NCBI GenBank assembly: GCA_964504445.1
Contig: CAZDEO010000019.1
Location: 1-64,000, forward strand
DNA from: JACSRF01 sp964504445
GTDB lineage: Bacteria; Chloroflexota; Anaerolineae; Promineifilales; Promineifilaceae
DNA length: 64,000 nucleotides
Direction of reading: 5' to 3'
In this document: positions 25,901-33,587 of the stretch, in pieces
Numbering within the stretch: position 1 is the first letter of the stretch
Layout: every line of letters starts with the position of its first letter
Position numbers and translations under genes: made by a program
The notes under the pieces: generated by a model
The model's input: only the letters and a program-made list of their open reading frames with translations
What the model was told of the DNA's origin: nothing
Databases searched by the model: none

Positions 25901-26802
25901 GTGAAATCACCCTGGGGGCAACGGCCGTAGAAGGTGGCACCCGCAGCAAAACCATTACCATTGGCGGCGAAACAGCCATGCCCTTTATGCACTTTGAGGG
26001 GCAGTTCCCTCATCCACCAGTGGTCGCCATTGAGGTGCGCTCGCAAAAACCGGCTGATTGGTCGCCCTTGCTGCAAGAGGCGTGGGGTGACGCGCTGGCT
26101 GACCCGGCCAAGTGGGCGCAAGCGGCCGAGAAAGCGGGCGCAGACCTGATTTACCTGACCTTGACGCTGGAAGATACGCCGGAAACGGCCGTGGCTACCG
26201 TCAAAGCCGTCTTACAAGCCACCGGGCTACCCCTGGCAGTCATTGGCCCCGGACAGGCCGACAAAGACAACGAGCTGTTGGTGCCTGTGGCCGAAGCCAC
26301 CAAAGGGGAGCGGCTGCTGCTAGGCGTGTGCGAAGATAAAAACTACCGCACCATCGTTGCCGCGGCCATGGCCAATGGTCACCTTGTTTCTGCCCGCACC
26401 GCCATGGACGTCAACCTGGCTAAGCAGCTCAACATTCTCATCAGCGACATGGGCATGCCCCTGGACCGCGTCATCATGGACCCCACCACCGGCGCTCTGG
26501 GCTACGGTTTTGAGTACGGCTACTCCGTGATGGAGCGGCTGCGGCTGGCGGCCTTGCAAGGGGATGGCATGACCCAATTGCCCATGCTGGTCACCCCCGG
26601 CGAAGAATGCTGGAAGACCAAAGAATCGAAGGTTGGCGAAGGCGTACCCACCGAATGGGGTGCCTGGCCAGAACGGGCCGTCAACTGGGAAACGGTAACG
26701 GCCGTCATGCTCATTGAATCTGGCGCCAACGTGGTGGTGCTGCGCCATCCCGCCAGCGTAAAGCGCACCCGGCAAGCAATTGCGGACCTTATGCCCGCAT
26801 AA
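22915..26802 (+). CDS. acsB: Fused acetyl-CoA synthase and corrinoid protein small subunit (AcsB::AcsD)
   Basis: A 1295-residue fusion. Residues 1-~755 are the complete CO-methylating acetyl-CoA synthase. The A-cluster cysteines are Cys535, 538, 547, 557, 624 and 626, with the same spacing (3, 9, 10, 67, 2) as the Moorella enzyme. Residues ~756-985 are a linker rich in Pro, Ala, Glu and Gln with an amphipathic Ala/Gln helix in the middle. Residues ~985-1295 are the CFeSP small subunit (AcsD/CdhD, TIM-barrel: MPFMHFEGQFPHPPVVAIEV; IMDPTTGALGYGFEYGYSVM). AcsB joins methyl, CO and CoA; AcsD pairs with AcsC to hold the corrinoid. The two are normally separate genes. The start at 22915 follows GGAGG; an ATG at 22903 overlaps that site. 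I see no frameshift in the linker. Confidence 0.93.
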   Translation: MSRYIATRAIRGANALVAEAEAMLNKALREKGPDTSVAFPNTAYYLPLIYGMTGEKVETLGELRPALAHAKELLHPVPSQKHWTPYLGETLDSGMSTLIAAEVIEAVRFVYGLQPEPMPGFELAGGTSYGGNGNGAVGHLNGPIDDIQLRSWGIQLVDGRMPGFAAIVGCAKSNEVAVKLVRELQKRNILTFLSGNVNGRSIIHQLHEEGVELGYDTYTVPFGTDTLSAIYALGFATRSALTFGGLKAGQARDILLYNRERVFAFVLALGEVDDLKYAAAAGAINFGFPVIADTVIPEILPTGVTQYEHVVSMPWNEIKGADDMERAERLVQKCIEIRGVKIKLAEVPVPVPYGSAFEGEVVRKNDMRVEFGGKNSRCFEYLHMADMDKVTDGKIEVIGPDFSDVPDKGSMDLGIVVEVAGRQMQKDFEPVLERQIHYFINGASGIQHIGQRDITWIRIASSATDKGFNLEHFGKILHARFHADFGAIVDKVQVTIYTEPDQVAQWLENAREAYNFRNQRLADLTDTAVNEFYSCTLCQSFAPDHVCIVSPERLGLCGAYNWLDCKASYSINPTGPNQPIKLGKLLDPEMGYWSGTLDYAKVGSHGAIEEVSMYSIMENPMTACGCFECIVMYIPEVEGVMVVSREDIGMTPAGMKFSTLAGMAGGGVQTPGVMGVGKYYLLSPKFISADGGFKRIVWLSRNLKESMGEELRAVAEREGIPDLIERIADSGSVTTVEELETWIKEKNHPVLEMGSMVPAARERAMPEPDRDEEVMMQATAVVEATMQKEKTAKSAEVAKAEPGEEAAAVVEPPPAPEPEPEPVKAEGPPVVAETKPTPKPAPSPGFQSPASAAPQSPADLLAAAQEAALRQAQALQQAAQEALHQAELLGQARAAQPSSPAEAVDTLRQALQAALSALGGAPVAPPPVAPPPPVAKMPEPVVAKPPEPVATPVAPPVEAKPTPPPAPKKALAPDQPWLAADTKTPVLKEKWAGKVREITLGATAVEGGTRSKTITIGGETAMPFMHFEGQFPHPPVVAIEVRSQKPADWSPLLQEAWGDALADPAKWAQAAEKAGADLIYLTLTLEDTPETAVATVKAVLQATGLPLAVIGPGQADKDNELLVPVAEATKGERLLLGVCEDKNYRTIVAAAMANGHLVSARTAMDVNLAKQLNILISDMGMPLDRVIMDPTTGALGYGFEYGYSVMERLRLAALQGDGMTQLPMLVTPGEECWKTKESKVGEGVPTEWGAWPERAVNWETVTAVMLIESGANVVVLRHPASVKRTRQAIADLMPA

Positions 26803-26884
26803 ACCGTAAACCGTGAACCGTAATCCGTTTACGCTTCACGGATTACGGAGTACGGCCAACGGATTACGGAATACGGAGAGAAAC
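26803..26884 (+). repeat. Intergenic word-repeat hairpin before acsC
   Basis: CCGTAATCCGT (26818-26828) and ACGGATTACGG (26838-26848) are perfect 11-base arms around a 9-base loop. A second copy of ACGGATTACGG follows at 26859-26869. The word recurs exactly at 33548-33558. The hairpin lies between two genes of one operon, so it may tune transcript stability or readthrough instead of ending transcription. Confidence 0.75.
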
Positions 26885-28213
26885 ATGGCTCTTTCAGGTA
26901 TACAAATCTACAAAATGCTGCCCCAGACCAATTGCAAGGAGTGCGGCTTTCCCACCTGCCTCGCCTTTGCCATGAAGCTGGCGGCCAAACAGGTGGAACT
27001 GTCTTTGTGCCCATACGTTAGCGAAGAATCCAGGGCACAGTTATCCGAAGCGTCTGCGCCCCCGGTGCGCCCCATCACCCTCCAGTCTAATGGGTACCAG
27101 GTGCAGGCAGGCAACGAGGTGGTGTTGTTCCGGCATGAAAAGCGCTTCTTCAGCCAGCCGGGGCTGTTTGTGCGCGTATATGACACGGAAACGGCAGCGG
27201 AAATTAAAGAGAAGGTAACGGCCGTTGACCAGTACGCCGTTGATTACGTGGGCATTGAGCTGAAAATGGGGGGGATTGCGGTGCAGGCTCACGGTGGGGA
27301 CTTTGCGGCGGCCGTAACGGCCGTGCGCGCCGCCAGCCACCTACCCCTCATCCTCATTGGCGACCCCACCACCCTCAAAGTCGGATTAGACAAATTAGAC
27401 GCCGGCAAGCTGCTGTTGGCCCACGCCACCAGCGCCAACTGGCAGGAAATGGCCGCCCTGGCCAAAACCCACAAAGCAGCCCTGGCTATACAAGCCGCTA
27501 ACCTGGACGAAATGGTTGACCTGGCCCAAAAAGCCAAAGGGGCTGGCGTGGACGACATCGTCCTCTCCCCGGCGCAGCGCTCTCTACATGGCACCCTCAC
27601 GGCCAACACCACCATCCGCCGCATGGCCCTCAAGAAGACCTTCCGCGACCTGGGCTACCCCATCCTCAGTTTCCCCGGCGACGTGGCAGACCCCGAAATG
27701 GAAATTGTCTTAGCGGCGCAGGCCATTGGCAAATATGGCAGCTTCGTTATCCTGGACCATTTCAGCCCGGAAAGCGCTTACCCGCTGCTGGTGCTGCGCG
27801 AGAATATTTACACTGACCCGCAAAAGCCCATCCAGGTACAGCCTGGCCTATACGAAATCAACAACCCTACCGCTGAATCGCCCCTACTGGTAACCACCAA
27901 CTTCTCCATCACCTACTTTAGCGTGGCTAATGAGGTAGAGAGCGCCGGGCTGCCCGCCTGGCTGTTGGTATGCGACGCCGAGGGCATGAGTGTGCTAACA
28001 GCCTGGGCGGCGGGTAAGTTCGACGCGGAGCGCATTGCCAAAGACGTGAAGCGCTTCAACGCGCCGGACAAAGTCAGCCAAAAACGGCTGGTGCTGCCAG
28101 GGCACGTAGCCGTGCTTTCCGGCGAATTGGAAGAAGAGCTGCCGGACTGGCAAATTCGCGTTGGTCCGCGGGAAGCGGTAGATTTACCGGCCTTTATTAA
28201 ACAGGCGCTGTAA
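26885..28213 (+). CDS. acsC: Corrinoid/iron-sulfur protein large subunit
   Basis: A 442-residue gamma subunit of the CFeSP (AcsC/CdhE), the methyl carrier between AcsE and AcsB. The N-terminal [4Fe-4S] module is clear: YKMLPQTNCKECGFPTC, followed by Cys at LSLCPY. A TIM-barrel middle follows, and the C-terminal cobalamin-binding domain starts near LLVTTNFSITYFSVANEVES and contains LVCDAEGMSVLTAWAAGKF. The start at 26885 (MALSGIQIYKML) follows GGAGAG; the frame opens 24 codons upstream inside the repeat region. Its partner small subunit is encoded as the C-terminal part of the preceding fusion gene. Confidence 0.95.
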   Translation: MALSGIQIYKMLPQTNCKECGFPTCLAFAMKLAAKQVELSLCPYVSEESRAQLSEASAPPVRPITLQSNGYQVQAGNEVVLFRHEKRFFSQPGLFVRVYDTETAAEIKEKVTAVDQYAVDYVGIELKMGGIAVQAHGGDFAAAVTAVRAASHLPLILIGDPTTLKVGLDKLDAGKLLLAHATSANWQEMAALAKTHKAALAIQAANLDEMVDLAQKAKGAGVDDIVLSPAQRSLHGTLTANTTIRRMALKKTFRDLGYPILSFPGDVADPEMEIVLAAQAIGKYGSFVILDHFSPESAYPLLVLRENIYTDPQKPIQVQPGLYEINNPTAESPLLVTTNFSITYFSVANEVESAGLPAWLLVCDAEGMSVLTAWAAGKFDAERIAKDVKRFNAPDKVSQKRLVLPGHVAVLSGELEEELPDWQIRVGPREAVDLPAFIKQAL

Positions 28214-28238
28214 TAATGAATAATGAATAAATAATGAT

Positions 28239-28270
28239 GAATTGTGAATGAAGGACACCGTTCACAATTC
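28239..28270. repeat. Intergenic hairpin between acsC and the CoA-binding protein gene
   Basis: GAATTGTGAA (28239-28248) and TTCACAATTC (28261-28270) form perfect 10-base arms, flanked by AATAATGAT and ATTATT that could extend the stem loosely. The 101-base gap is AT-rich and composed of AATAATGAAT-type words, unlike the GC-rich genes on both sides. Confidence 0.65.
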
Positions 28271-28314
28271 ATTATTTCCAATTCAAGATTGACTATTTTT
28301 GACAGGCTTTGACC

Positions 28315-28773
28315 ATGAGTTTTAATGATGTAGCGCAAGAATTTTTAGCCCAAGAACGGATCGCGGTGGCTGGTGTCTCGCGCACAAAGCAAGATGCGGC
28401 AAACTTGATCTACAAAAAATTGCGGGAGACGGGGCACACGGTATTTGCTCTAAATCCTACGGCGGAAACCGTTGAAGGCGACCGGTGCTACCCTAATTTA
28501 CAGGCCATTTCTGGCGGGATAGATGGGGTCATCATTGTCACGAAACCGGAGGTTACGGAGCAGGTAGTGCAAGATGCGGTGGCTGCCGGAGTGCCCCGGG
28601 TGTGGATGCACAACAACACCTTTATGGGTTCTAGCGTGTCGGAAACGGCCGTGCAAACCTGCCGCGACCATAACATTCAGGTAATTGCCGGGGGCTGCCC
28701 CATGATGTTCTTTGACTTTGGCCACAAATGTATGAAGTGGATGCTGGGCGCCATGGGGCGGTTGCCCAAATAA
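28315..28773 (+). CDS. CoA-binding domain protein (YccU-like)
   Basis: A 152-residue Rossmann-fold protein of the CoA-binding domain family. It begins with IAVAGVSRTKQDAANLIYKKL, followed by HTVFALNPTAETVEGDRCYP and GVIIVTKPEVTEQVVQDAVA. It resembles the nucleotide/CoA-binding half of succinyl-CoA synthetase alpha but lacks the catalytic rest. Its stop overlaps the acsV start (TAATG), so it is part of the CODH/ACS operon. A role in sensing or holding CoA or acetyl-CoA is possible but not shown by sequence. The start at 28315 is an ATG; a TTG two codons earlier is less likely. Confidence 0.85.
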   Translation: MSFNDVAQEFLAQERIAVAGVSRTKQDAANLIYKKLRETGHTVFALNPTAETVEGDRCYPNLQAISGGIDGVIIVTKPEVTEQVVQDAVAAGVPRVWMHNNTFMGSSVSETAVQTCRDHNIQVIAGGCPMMFFDFGHKCMKWMLGAMGRLPK

Positions 28774-30713
28774 TGCCCATGGCGGAACACAGGGTTACTT
28801 TCGACGTGACGGCAACGGCCGTCAGCCTGCCCACCGGCGCGCTTTTAACCGAAGCGGCACGGCTGGCTGGCGTGGAACTGCACCAGCCCTGCGGCGGGCA
28901 GGGGCGCTGTGGTCGCTGCGCCGTACAGGTCATCCGTGGCAACGTGCGGCGGCGCAGTACCCTGCGGCTGTCGGCGGAGGATATGGCCCAAGGGTACGCG
29001 CTGGCCTGCCAGACGGTCATCGAAGGAGACGTTGCCATCCACGTGCCGCCCCAAGAGCAGTTGGAGCGCCGCCTGACTACGGACCGCACCGTAGCCGAAG
29101 TGGCCGTGCCCGACGGCTACGACCCGCGGACAGCCCAGCCCGTTCGCCGCCTGCACCTCACCTTAACCCCGCCCAGCATGGATGACCAAACCGATGACTG
29201 GAATCGCTTTCTGCTAGCCTTGCGCCAGCAAGCCGGCATAGAAATGCCCCAGGTTTCGCTGGCCTTGCTGCGCAAGTTGGGGCGGATTTTGCGAGAGGGA
29301 GATTGGCAGGTAACGGCCGTACTCCATGCCCAATCGCCAGTCGCCAATCCTCAATCTCCTATTCTGATCGACTTGCTGCCGGGCCATGATAAAACCCCCG
29401 TGTACGGCATTGCCGTAGACATTGGCACAACGACGGTGACGGTGTGGCTGGTGGATTTGCTCACGGGCAAGGTGTTGGCGCAAGCGTCGGAATATAACCG
29501 GCAAATTCAGCGCGGCGAAGACGTAATCAGTCGCATCATTTACGCCGGGAAAAATGGCGGCGATGCAGAAATGCGTGAGTTGGTGTTGAGTAGCATCAAC
29601 ACCCTGATCGAGCGTGTCTGCCAAAAATCGTCAACGGGCAATGGGCCGCTGACAATTGTTAAGGCGATGGTGGCGGGCAACAGCACCATGATGCACCTGC
29701 TGCTGGGCATTCCCGCGGAAAGTATTCGGTTGAGTCCGTTTGTAACGGCCGTTAACGCCCCTCCCTTCATCACCGCCACAGAAGTTGGTCTCAACATTCA
29801 TCCTACCGCCCTGGTAGACTGCATCCCCGGCGTGGCCAGCTACGTGGGTGCCGACATCAGCGCCGGCGTGCTTTCCTCCGGCATGGACGACAGCAACCAG
29901 GTAAGCCTCTTTTTGGACGTGGGTACTAACGGCGAAATCGTGCTGGGTTCCCATGAGTGGTTGGTAACCTGCGCCTGCTCCGCCGGGCCGGCATTTGAGG
30001 GGGCTGGGGTCATTCACGGCATGCGGGCCACCCGGGGCGCCATTGAGGAAGTTTGGATTAACGGGAAAACCTACGAGCCCGATTACCGCGTCATTGGCGA
30101 GGGGAAGCCCCGCGGTTTGTGCGGCAGTGGCCTCATTGCACTGCTGGCGGAAATGTTTCTGACGGGTGTTGTAGACAAAGGAGGTAACATCAACCTGACT
30201 TTGCCCACAAAACGGGTGCGGCTGGGCGAGCACGGGCCAGAATACGTCATTGCCTGGGCCAGCGAAACCCATGGCGGGCAAGACATTGTGATTACGCGGG
30301 TGGATATTGATAATCTACTGCGGGCTAAAGCCGCTATCTATGCCGGATTTAGCGTGCTGGCTAAAAGTATTGGTCATCCCCTCGAAGCGATAGATCGGGT
30401 ACTCATTGGCGGTTCTTTTGGCAAGTACATCAACGTTGAAAAGGCAGTGCAAATAGGCTTATTGCCTGATATGGGGCCAGACAAAGGCTGGGAGCATTTT
30501 CATTTTTTGGGCAACACCTCTGTATTGGGAGCATATCTGGCCCTGATAGACAAGCAGGCCCGGGCGCGCATCGCCGATATTGCCGGGCGCATGACCTATA
30601 TTGAACTGTCGGCAGACAATTCTTTTTACGAAGCCTTTACGTCGGCGCTGTTTTTGCCCCATACAGATTTACATTGTTTTCCGTCTGTGGCAGCCGCCAT
30701 GGCGAAAGGATAA
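28773..30713 (+). CDS. acsV: Corrinoid activation/regeneration protein AcsV (ASKHA ferredoxin)
   Basis: A 646-residue protein. Residues ~1-100 are a plant-type [2Fe-2S] ferredoxin domain (QPCGGQGRCGRCAVQVIRGN, then a later Cys at YALACQTV). A linker follows, and then the RACo-like middle and ASKHA ATPase domains (VYGIAVDIGTTTVTVWLVDL, LFLDVGTNGEIVLG, ACSAGPAFEGAGV, LIGGSFGKYINVEKA). The family re-reduces inactive Co(II) corrinoid to Co(I) with ATP, so it keeps AcsC active. A short segment at 29325-29366 encodes AQSPVANPQSP, a repeat-word linker inserted between the domains. The start at 28773 overlaps the upstream stop; an ATG two codons on is also possible. Confidence 0.92.
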   Translation: MPMAEHRVTFDVTATAVSLPTGALLTEAARLAGVELHQPCGGQGRCGRCAVQVIRGNVRRRSTLRLSAEDMAQGYALACQTVIEGDVAIHVPPQEQLERRLTTDRTVAEVAVPDGYDPRTAQPVRRLHLTLTPPSMDDQTDDWNRFLLALRQQAGIEMPQVSLALLRKLGRILREGDWQVTAVLHAQSPVANPQSPILIDLLPGHDKTPVYGIAVDIGTTTVTVWLVDLLTGKVLAQASEYNRQIQRGEDVISRIIYAGKNGGDAEMRELVLSSINTLIERVCQKSSTGNGPLTIVKAMVAGNSTMMHLLLGIPAESIRLSPFVTAVNAPPFITATEVGLNIHPTALVDCIPGVASYVGADISAGVLSSGMDDSNQVSLFLDVGTNGEIVLGSHEWLVTCACSAGPAFEGAGVIHGMRATRGAIEEVWINGKTYEPDYRVIGEGKPRGLCGSGLIALLAEMFLTGVVDKGGNINLTLPTKRVRLGEHGPEYVIAWASETHGGQDIVITRVDIDNLLRAKAAIYAGFSVLAKSIGHPLEAIDRVLIGGSFGKYINVEKAVQIGLLPDMGPDKGWEHFHFLGNTSVLGAYLALIDKQARARIADIAGRMTYIELSADNSFYEAFTSALFLPHTDLHCFPSVAAAMAKG

Positions 30714-30770
30714 TGGCTCAGCGAAAGTGGCCAATGAATTGGGGTCATTTTGCGCTTTTGGAGGTACACC

Positions 30771-31041
30771 ATGACATTAAACAGCCTCCACGTTTTGTTA
30801 ACTTATCAACGCAATTTTGAATGCGACCATTGTTTTGTGTGGGGCAGCCCGCAGCAATCGGGGGTTTTTTAGGCTGGAACAGTTGGAGGATTTGTTTGCC
30901 CAAGCTCTGACCGCCGGGAGTATTCACGAAGAAAGTTACGTAGATGCCTGCCACCTCTGCTACACCGCCCACGCAGCGTTGCGCCAGCAGTTTGCGGATG
31001 TGCTGGCGCCAGACCAAATGTATGGCGTAACCGGAGATTAG
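30771..31041 (+). pseudogene. Decayed radical SAM protein gene (frameshift, internal deletion, lost Cys)
   Basis: A good GGAGGT site precedes ATG 30771, which opens MTLNSLHVLLTYQRNFECDHCFVWGS and stops at 30872. This resembles the start of a radical SAM protein, but the first Cys of CxxxCxxC is Arg (codon CGC, one transition from TGC). The stop lies just after a run of six T; with one T fewer the frame continues as GVFRLEQLEDLFAQAL in the other frame. That frame then jumps to what looks like the protein's C terminus (YVDACHLCYTAHAALRQQF, DQMYG). The whole remnant is ~90 codons, so the core of the enzyme has been deleted. It sits inside the CODH/ACS operon, so the operon has tolerated its loss. 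Confidence 0.65.
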
Positions 31042-31107
31042 CGATTGGAGATTAGTCATTGAGAGGTACCCAGTCTCTCATTTCTAATCTCCCAAAAGGA
31101 GAGACCT

Positions 31108-32043
31108 ATGTATATTATTGGCGAAAACATTCACATCATTTCCCCGCGAGTTAAAGATGCCTTACGGGACAAGGACGGCCGTTTCTTCCAAGAGTTAGCC
31201 GTCAGGCAGGTAGAAGCCGGGGCGCAAGCCCTGGATCTAAACTTGGGACCCCGCAAAAAAGATTGGGAAGAGGTATTTCCCTGGATGGTGGAAACGGTGG
31301 AAGCGGTGGTAGACGTTCCCCTCAGCTTCGACAGTACCAACATCCTGGGTATTGAAGCGGGCCTCAAAAAAGTGACCAAAGCCCAACCCATCATCAACTC
31401 CACCTCGGCAGAAGAAGAACGGCTAGAAAAAGTGCCCCTGTTAGCCAAGCAGTACAACACCCGCCTCATCGCGCTGACTATGGGCAAAAGCGGCATTCCC
31501 GTCAGCGCCGACGAGCGGGTGACCATTGCCCTGGAAAAGCTCATCCCGCGCGCCCTGGAAGTAGACCTGCCCATGGAAGATCTGATTATTGACCCGCTGG
31601 TGCTAACCGTTTCTGGCTGCCAGGAATATTGCCCGGAACTCATTGAGGCCGTGCGCACCATCCAATTTGCTTGGGATCCGCCGCCAGCCATTTCGGTGGG
31701 CCTGTCTAACGTTTCTAACGCTGTGCCCAGAGAAAACCGCCCCCTGATCAACCGCGTGTATGGCGTGATGCTCATGGGTGCCGGGCTGCAAATGATGATT
31801 GCCGATCCCTTTGACAACGAGTTGAAGGAGGCGATTCGGATTGTAGAGGAACGGGATGACAGCACTGCATTGGGCCGCCTGTATCTGACCCTCAATGACC
31901 GCGTCGCCAATATGGAAGAACTGCAAATGGATGACGTGGATATGCGCGATCCGGAGCAAACGGCCGTGTGGAAAACGGTGCAAATTTTGTTAAACAAAGT
32001 GATTTACGCCGATTCCTACCTGCAACAGGAGTTGGCTGTGTAA
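31108..32043 (+). CDS. acsE: Methyltetrahydrofolate:corrinoid methyltransferase
   Basis: A 311-residue TIM-barrel enzyme of the pterin-binding family. It starts MYIIGENIHIISPRVKDAL and shows AGAQALDLNLGPRKKDW, PLSFDSTNILGIEAGL, PIINSTSAEEERLEKVP, IDPLVLTVSGCQEYCPELIE and SVGLSNVSNAVPRENRPLIN, all typical of AcsE/MtvB. It moves the methyl group of CH3-THF to the cobalt of AcsC. The ATG at 31108 follows AAAGGAGAG. Its length is a little above the usual ~260-270 residues because of a C-terminal extension (DMRDPEQTAVWKTVQILL). Confidence 0.94.
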   Translation: MYIIGENIHIISPRVKDALRDKDGRFFQELAVRQVEAGAQALDLNLGPRKKDWEEVFPWMVETVEAVVDVPLSFDSTNILGIEAGLKKVTKAQPIINSTSAEEERLEKVPLLAKQYNTRLIALTMGKSGIPVSADERVTIALEKLIPRALEVDLPMEDLIIDPLVLTVSGCQEYCPELIEAVRTIQFAWDPPPAISVGLSNVSNAVPRENRPLINRVYGVMLMGAGLQMMIADPFDNELKEAIRIVEERDDSTALGRLYLTLNDRVANMEELQMDDVDMRDPEQTAVWKTVQILLNKVIYADSYLQQELAV

Positions 32044-32056
32044 AGTGAATGGCGAG

Positions 32057-32122
32057 ATGCAAGTGAAAAACGCGCATTCCCGCATGAGTCCCATTGAGCG
32101 GCTACTGATTGGCGAGCCGTAA
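32057..32122 (+). other. Possible 21-codon relic or leader ORF in acsE-malic enzyme gap
   Basis: A short frame reads MQVKNAHSRMSPIERLLIGEP and stops before the malic enzyme gene. The end resembles the first residues of APC-type amino acid permeases as I remember them, so it could be the stump of a lost transporter gene. There is no ribosome binding site, and chance is not excluded. Confidence 0.2.
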
Positions 32123-32168
32123 AAAAATTGTCTCACCCAATCGGGAGCCAAAAGACAGGAGAGGCAAA

Positions 32169-33527
32169 ATGTTACAAGAGCAAGGAGTAAACATTGACGA
32201 GCTACTGGCAAAAGCCAAAAAACCGTCAGCCGATGCCATGTTGCTGCACCCATTTTATCGGGGAAAAATTGAAACTGTACTCAAATGTACGGTCCGCGAC
32301 TTCAACGACTTTGCAATCTGGTACACGCCCGGCGTTGCTGCACCCTGCAAAGCCATTCACGCCGACCCAGAACTGGTCTATGAACACACCAACAAATGGA
32401 ATACCGTTGCCGTCGTCAGTGATGGAACCCGCGTGCTAGGCTTAGGCGATATTGGTCCCAAAGCGGGGTTGCCGGTGATGGAAGGAAAAGCCTTACTGTA
32501 CAAGTACTTGGGTGGCGTAGATGGCGTGCCCATCATGCTCGACACCAAAGACCCAGACAAAATTATCGAGACGGTACTCATGCTGCAGCCGGCTTTTGGG
32601 GGCGTGAACCTGGAAGATATTTCGCAGCCCAAATGCTTCCGCGTTCTCGACACCCTGCGCGAAAAAGCAGAGATTCCGGTGTGGCACGATGACCAACAAG
32701 GTACAGCCACGGTTACGCTGGCGGGTCTGATTAACGCGCTGAAGGTGGTGGGCAAGAAAATGGAAGAGGTGCGCATTGTCTTTGTGGGCAGTGGCGCATC
32801 TAACGTGGCCTGTTCGCGGCTGATCTTTGGCTGGGGCGCAGATCCGGCCAACTGCATCATGGTAGACAGCAAGGGCACGCTAGGGCCATTCCGCAAAGAT
32901 TTGGAGCTGCGCCGCCACGAGTATGTGGATAAATGGCGGCTATGCCAGACCACGAATGGCGACATGGTTCAGGGTGGCATTCCCGAGGCAATGGAGGGAG
33001 CAGACGTGGTCGTGGCGCTCTCCAAACCCGGTCCTGGCACGATTTTGCCAGAGTGGATTGCGCGCATGAACAATGACGCTATTGTTTTCGCCTGTGCGAA
33101 CCCTGTGCCGGAGATCTGGCCGTGGGAGGCCAAGGCGGCAGGAGCAAAGGTGGTGGCTACCGGCCGTTCCGACTTCCCCAACCAGGTGAACAACTCGCTG
33201 GGCTTCCCCGGCATTTTCCGGGGGGCGCTGGATGTGCGCGCCACGACCATTACAGACGAAATGTGCTTTGCCGCCGCCAAGGCGTTGGCCGACCACATTG
33301 GGGATGCTCTAGATGAGGAGCATATTTTGCCCAATATGGATGACTGGGACATCTTTCCCCGCGAGGCCGCAGCCGTGGGCATGAAGGCGCAGGAGCAAGG
33401 TGTGGCGCGGCTGGAAAAGAGTTACGAGGAGCTGTATGAGCATGCCAACAGGATGATCGGCCGTTCGCGCCGCCTGACGAAGCTGATGATGGAAGAAGGG
33501 TTTATTGCGGAAGCGCCGGCGGAATGA
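32169..33527 (+). CDS. NAD(P)-dependent malic enzyme
   Basis: A 452-residue short-type malic enzyme (oxaloacetate-decarboxylating malate dehydrogenase) converting malate to pyruvate, CO2 and NAD(P)H. Typical motifs are YTPGVAAPCKAIHADPELVY, VVSDGTRVLGLGDIGPKAGL, ISQPKCFRVLDTLRE, VWHDDQQGTATVTLAGLINAL, a nucleotide loop VFVGSGASNVACSRLIFG and FACANPVPEIWP. The ATG at 32169 follows AGGAGAGG; the frame opens 20 codons upstream without one. Its place between acsE and a flavoprotein gene suggests that pyruvate/malate metabolism or NADPH supply is co-regulated with acetyl-CoA synthesis or breakdown. Confidence 0.93.
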   Translation: MLQEQGVNIDELLAKAKKPSADAMLLHPFYRGKIETVLKCTVRDFNDFAIWYTPGVAAPCKAIHADPELVYEHTNKWNTVAVVSDGTRVLGLGDIGPKAGLPVMEGKALLYKYLGGVDGVPIMLDTKDPDKIIETVLMLQPAFGGVNLEDISQPKCFRVLDTLREKAEIPVWHDDQQGTATVTLAGLINALKVVGKKMEEVRIVFVGSGASNVACSRLIFGWGADPANCIMVDSKGTLGPFRKDLELRRHEYVDKWRLCQTTNGDMVQGGIPEAMEGADVVVALSKPGPGTILPEWIARMNNDAIVFACANPVPEIWPWEAKAAGAKVVATGRSDFPNQVNNSLGFPGIFRGALDVRATTITDEMCFAAAKALADHIGDALDEEHILPNMDDWDIFPREAAAVGMKAQEQGVARLEKSYEELYEHANRMIGRSRRLTKLMMEEGFIAEAPAE

Positions 33528-33587
33528 GCGTAAACCGTGACCCGTAAACGGATTACGGTTGACGGATTACACATAATGGAGGAAACC
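33528..33587 (+). repeat. Intergenic word repeats before the flavoprotein gene
   Basis: ACGGATTACGG occurs at 33548-33558, identical to the word at 26838-26848, and ACGGATTAC again at 33562-33570. A GGAGG site then leads into the next start. This is the same repeat family in a third gap of the operon. Confidence 0.75.

Noticed and set aside
31131..31997. Antisense frame of 288 codons opposite acsE
   Set aside because: Ser/Arg/Thr-rich sequence without motifs, fully overlapping the conserved acsE gene; a shadow.
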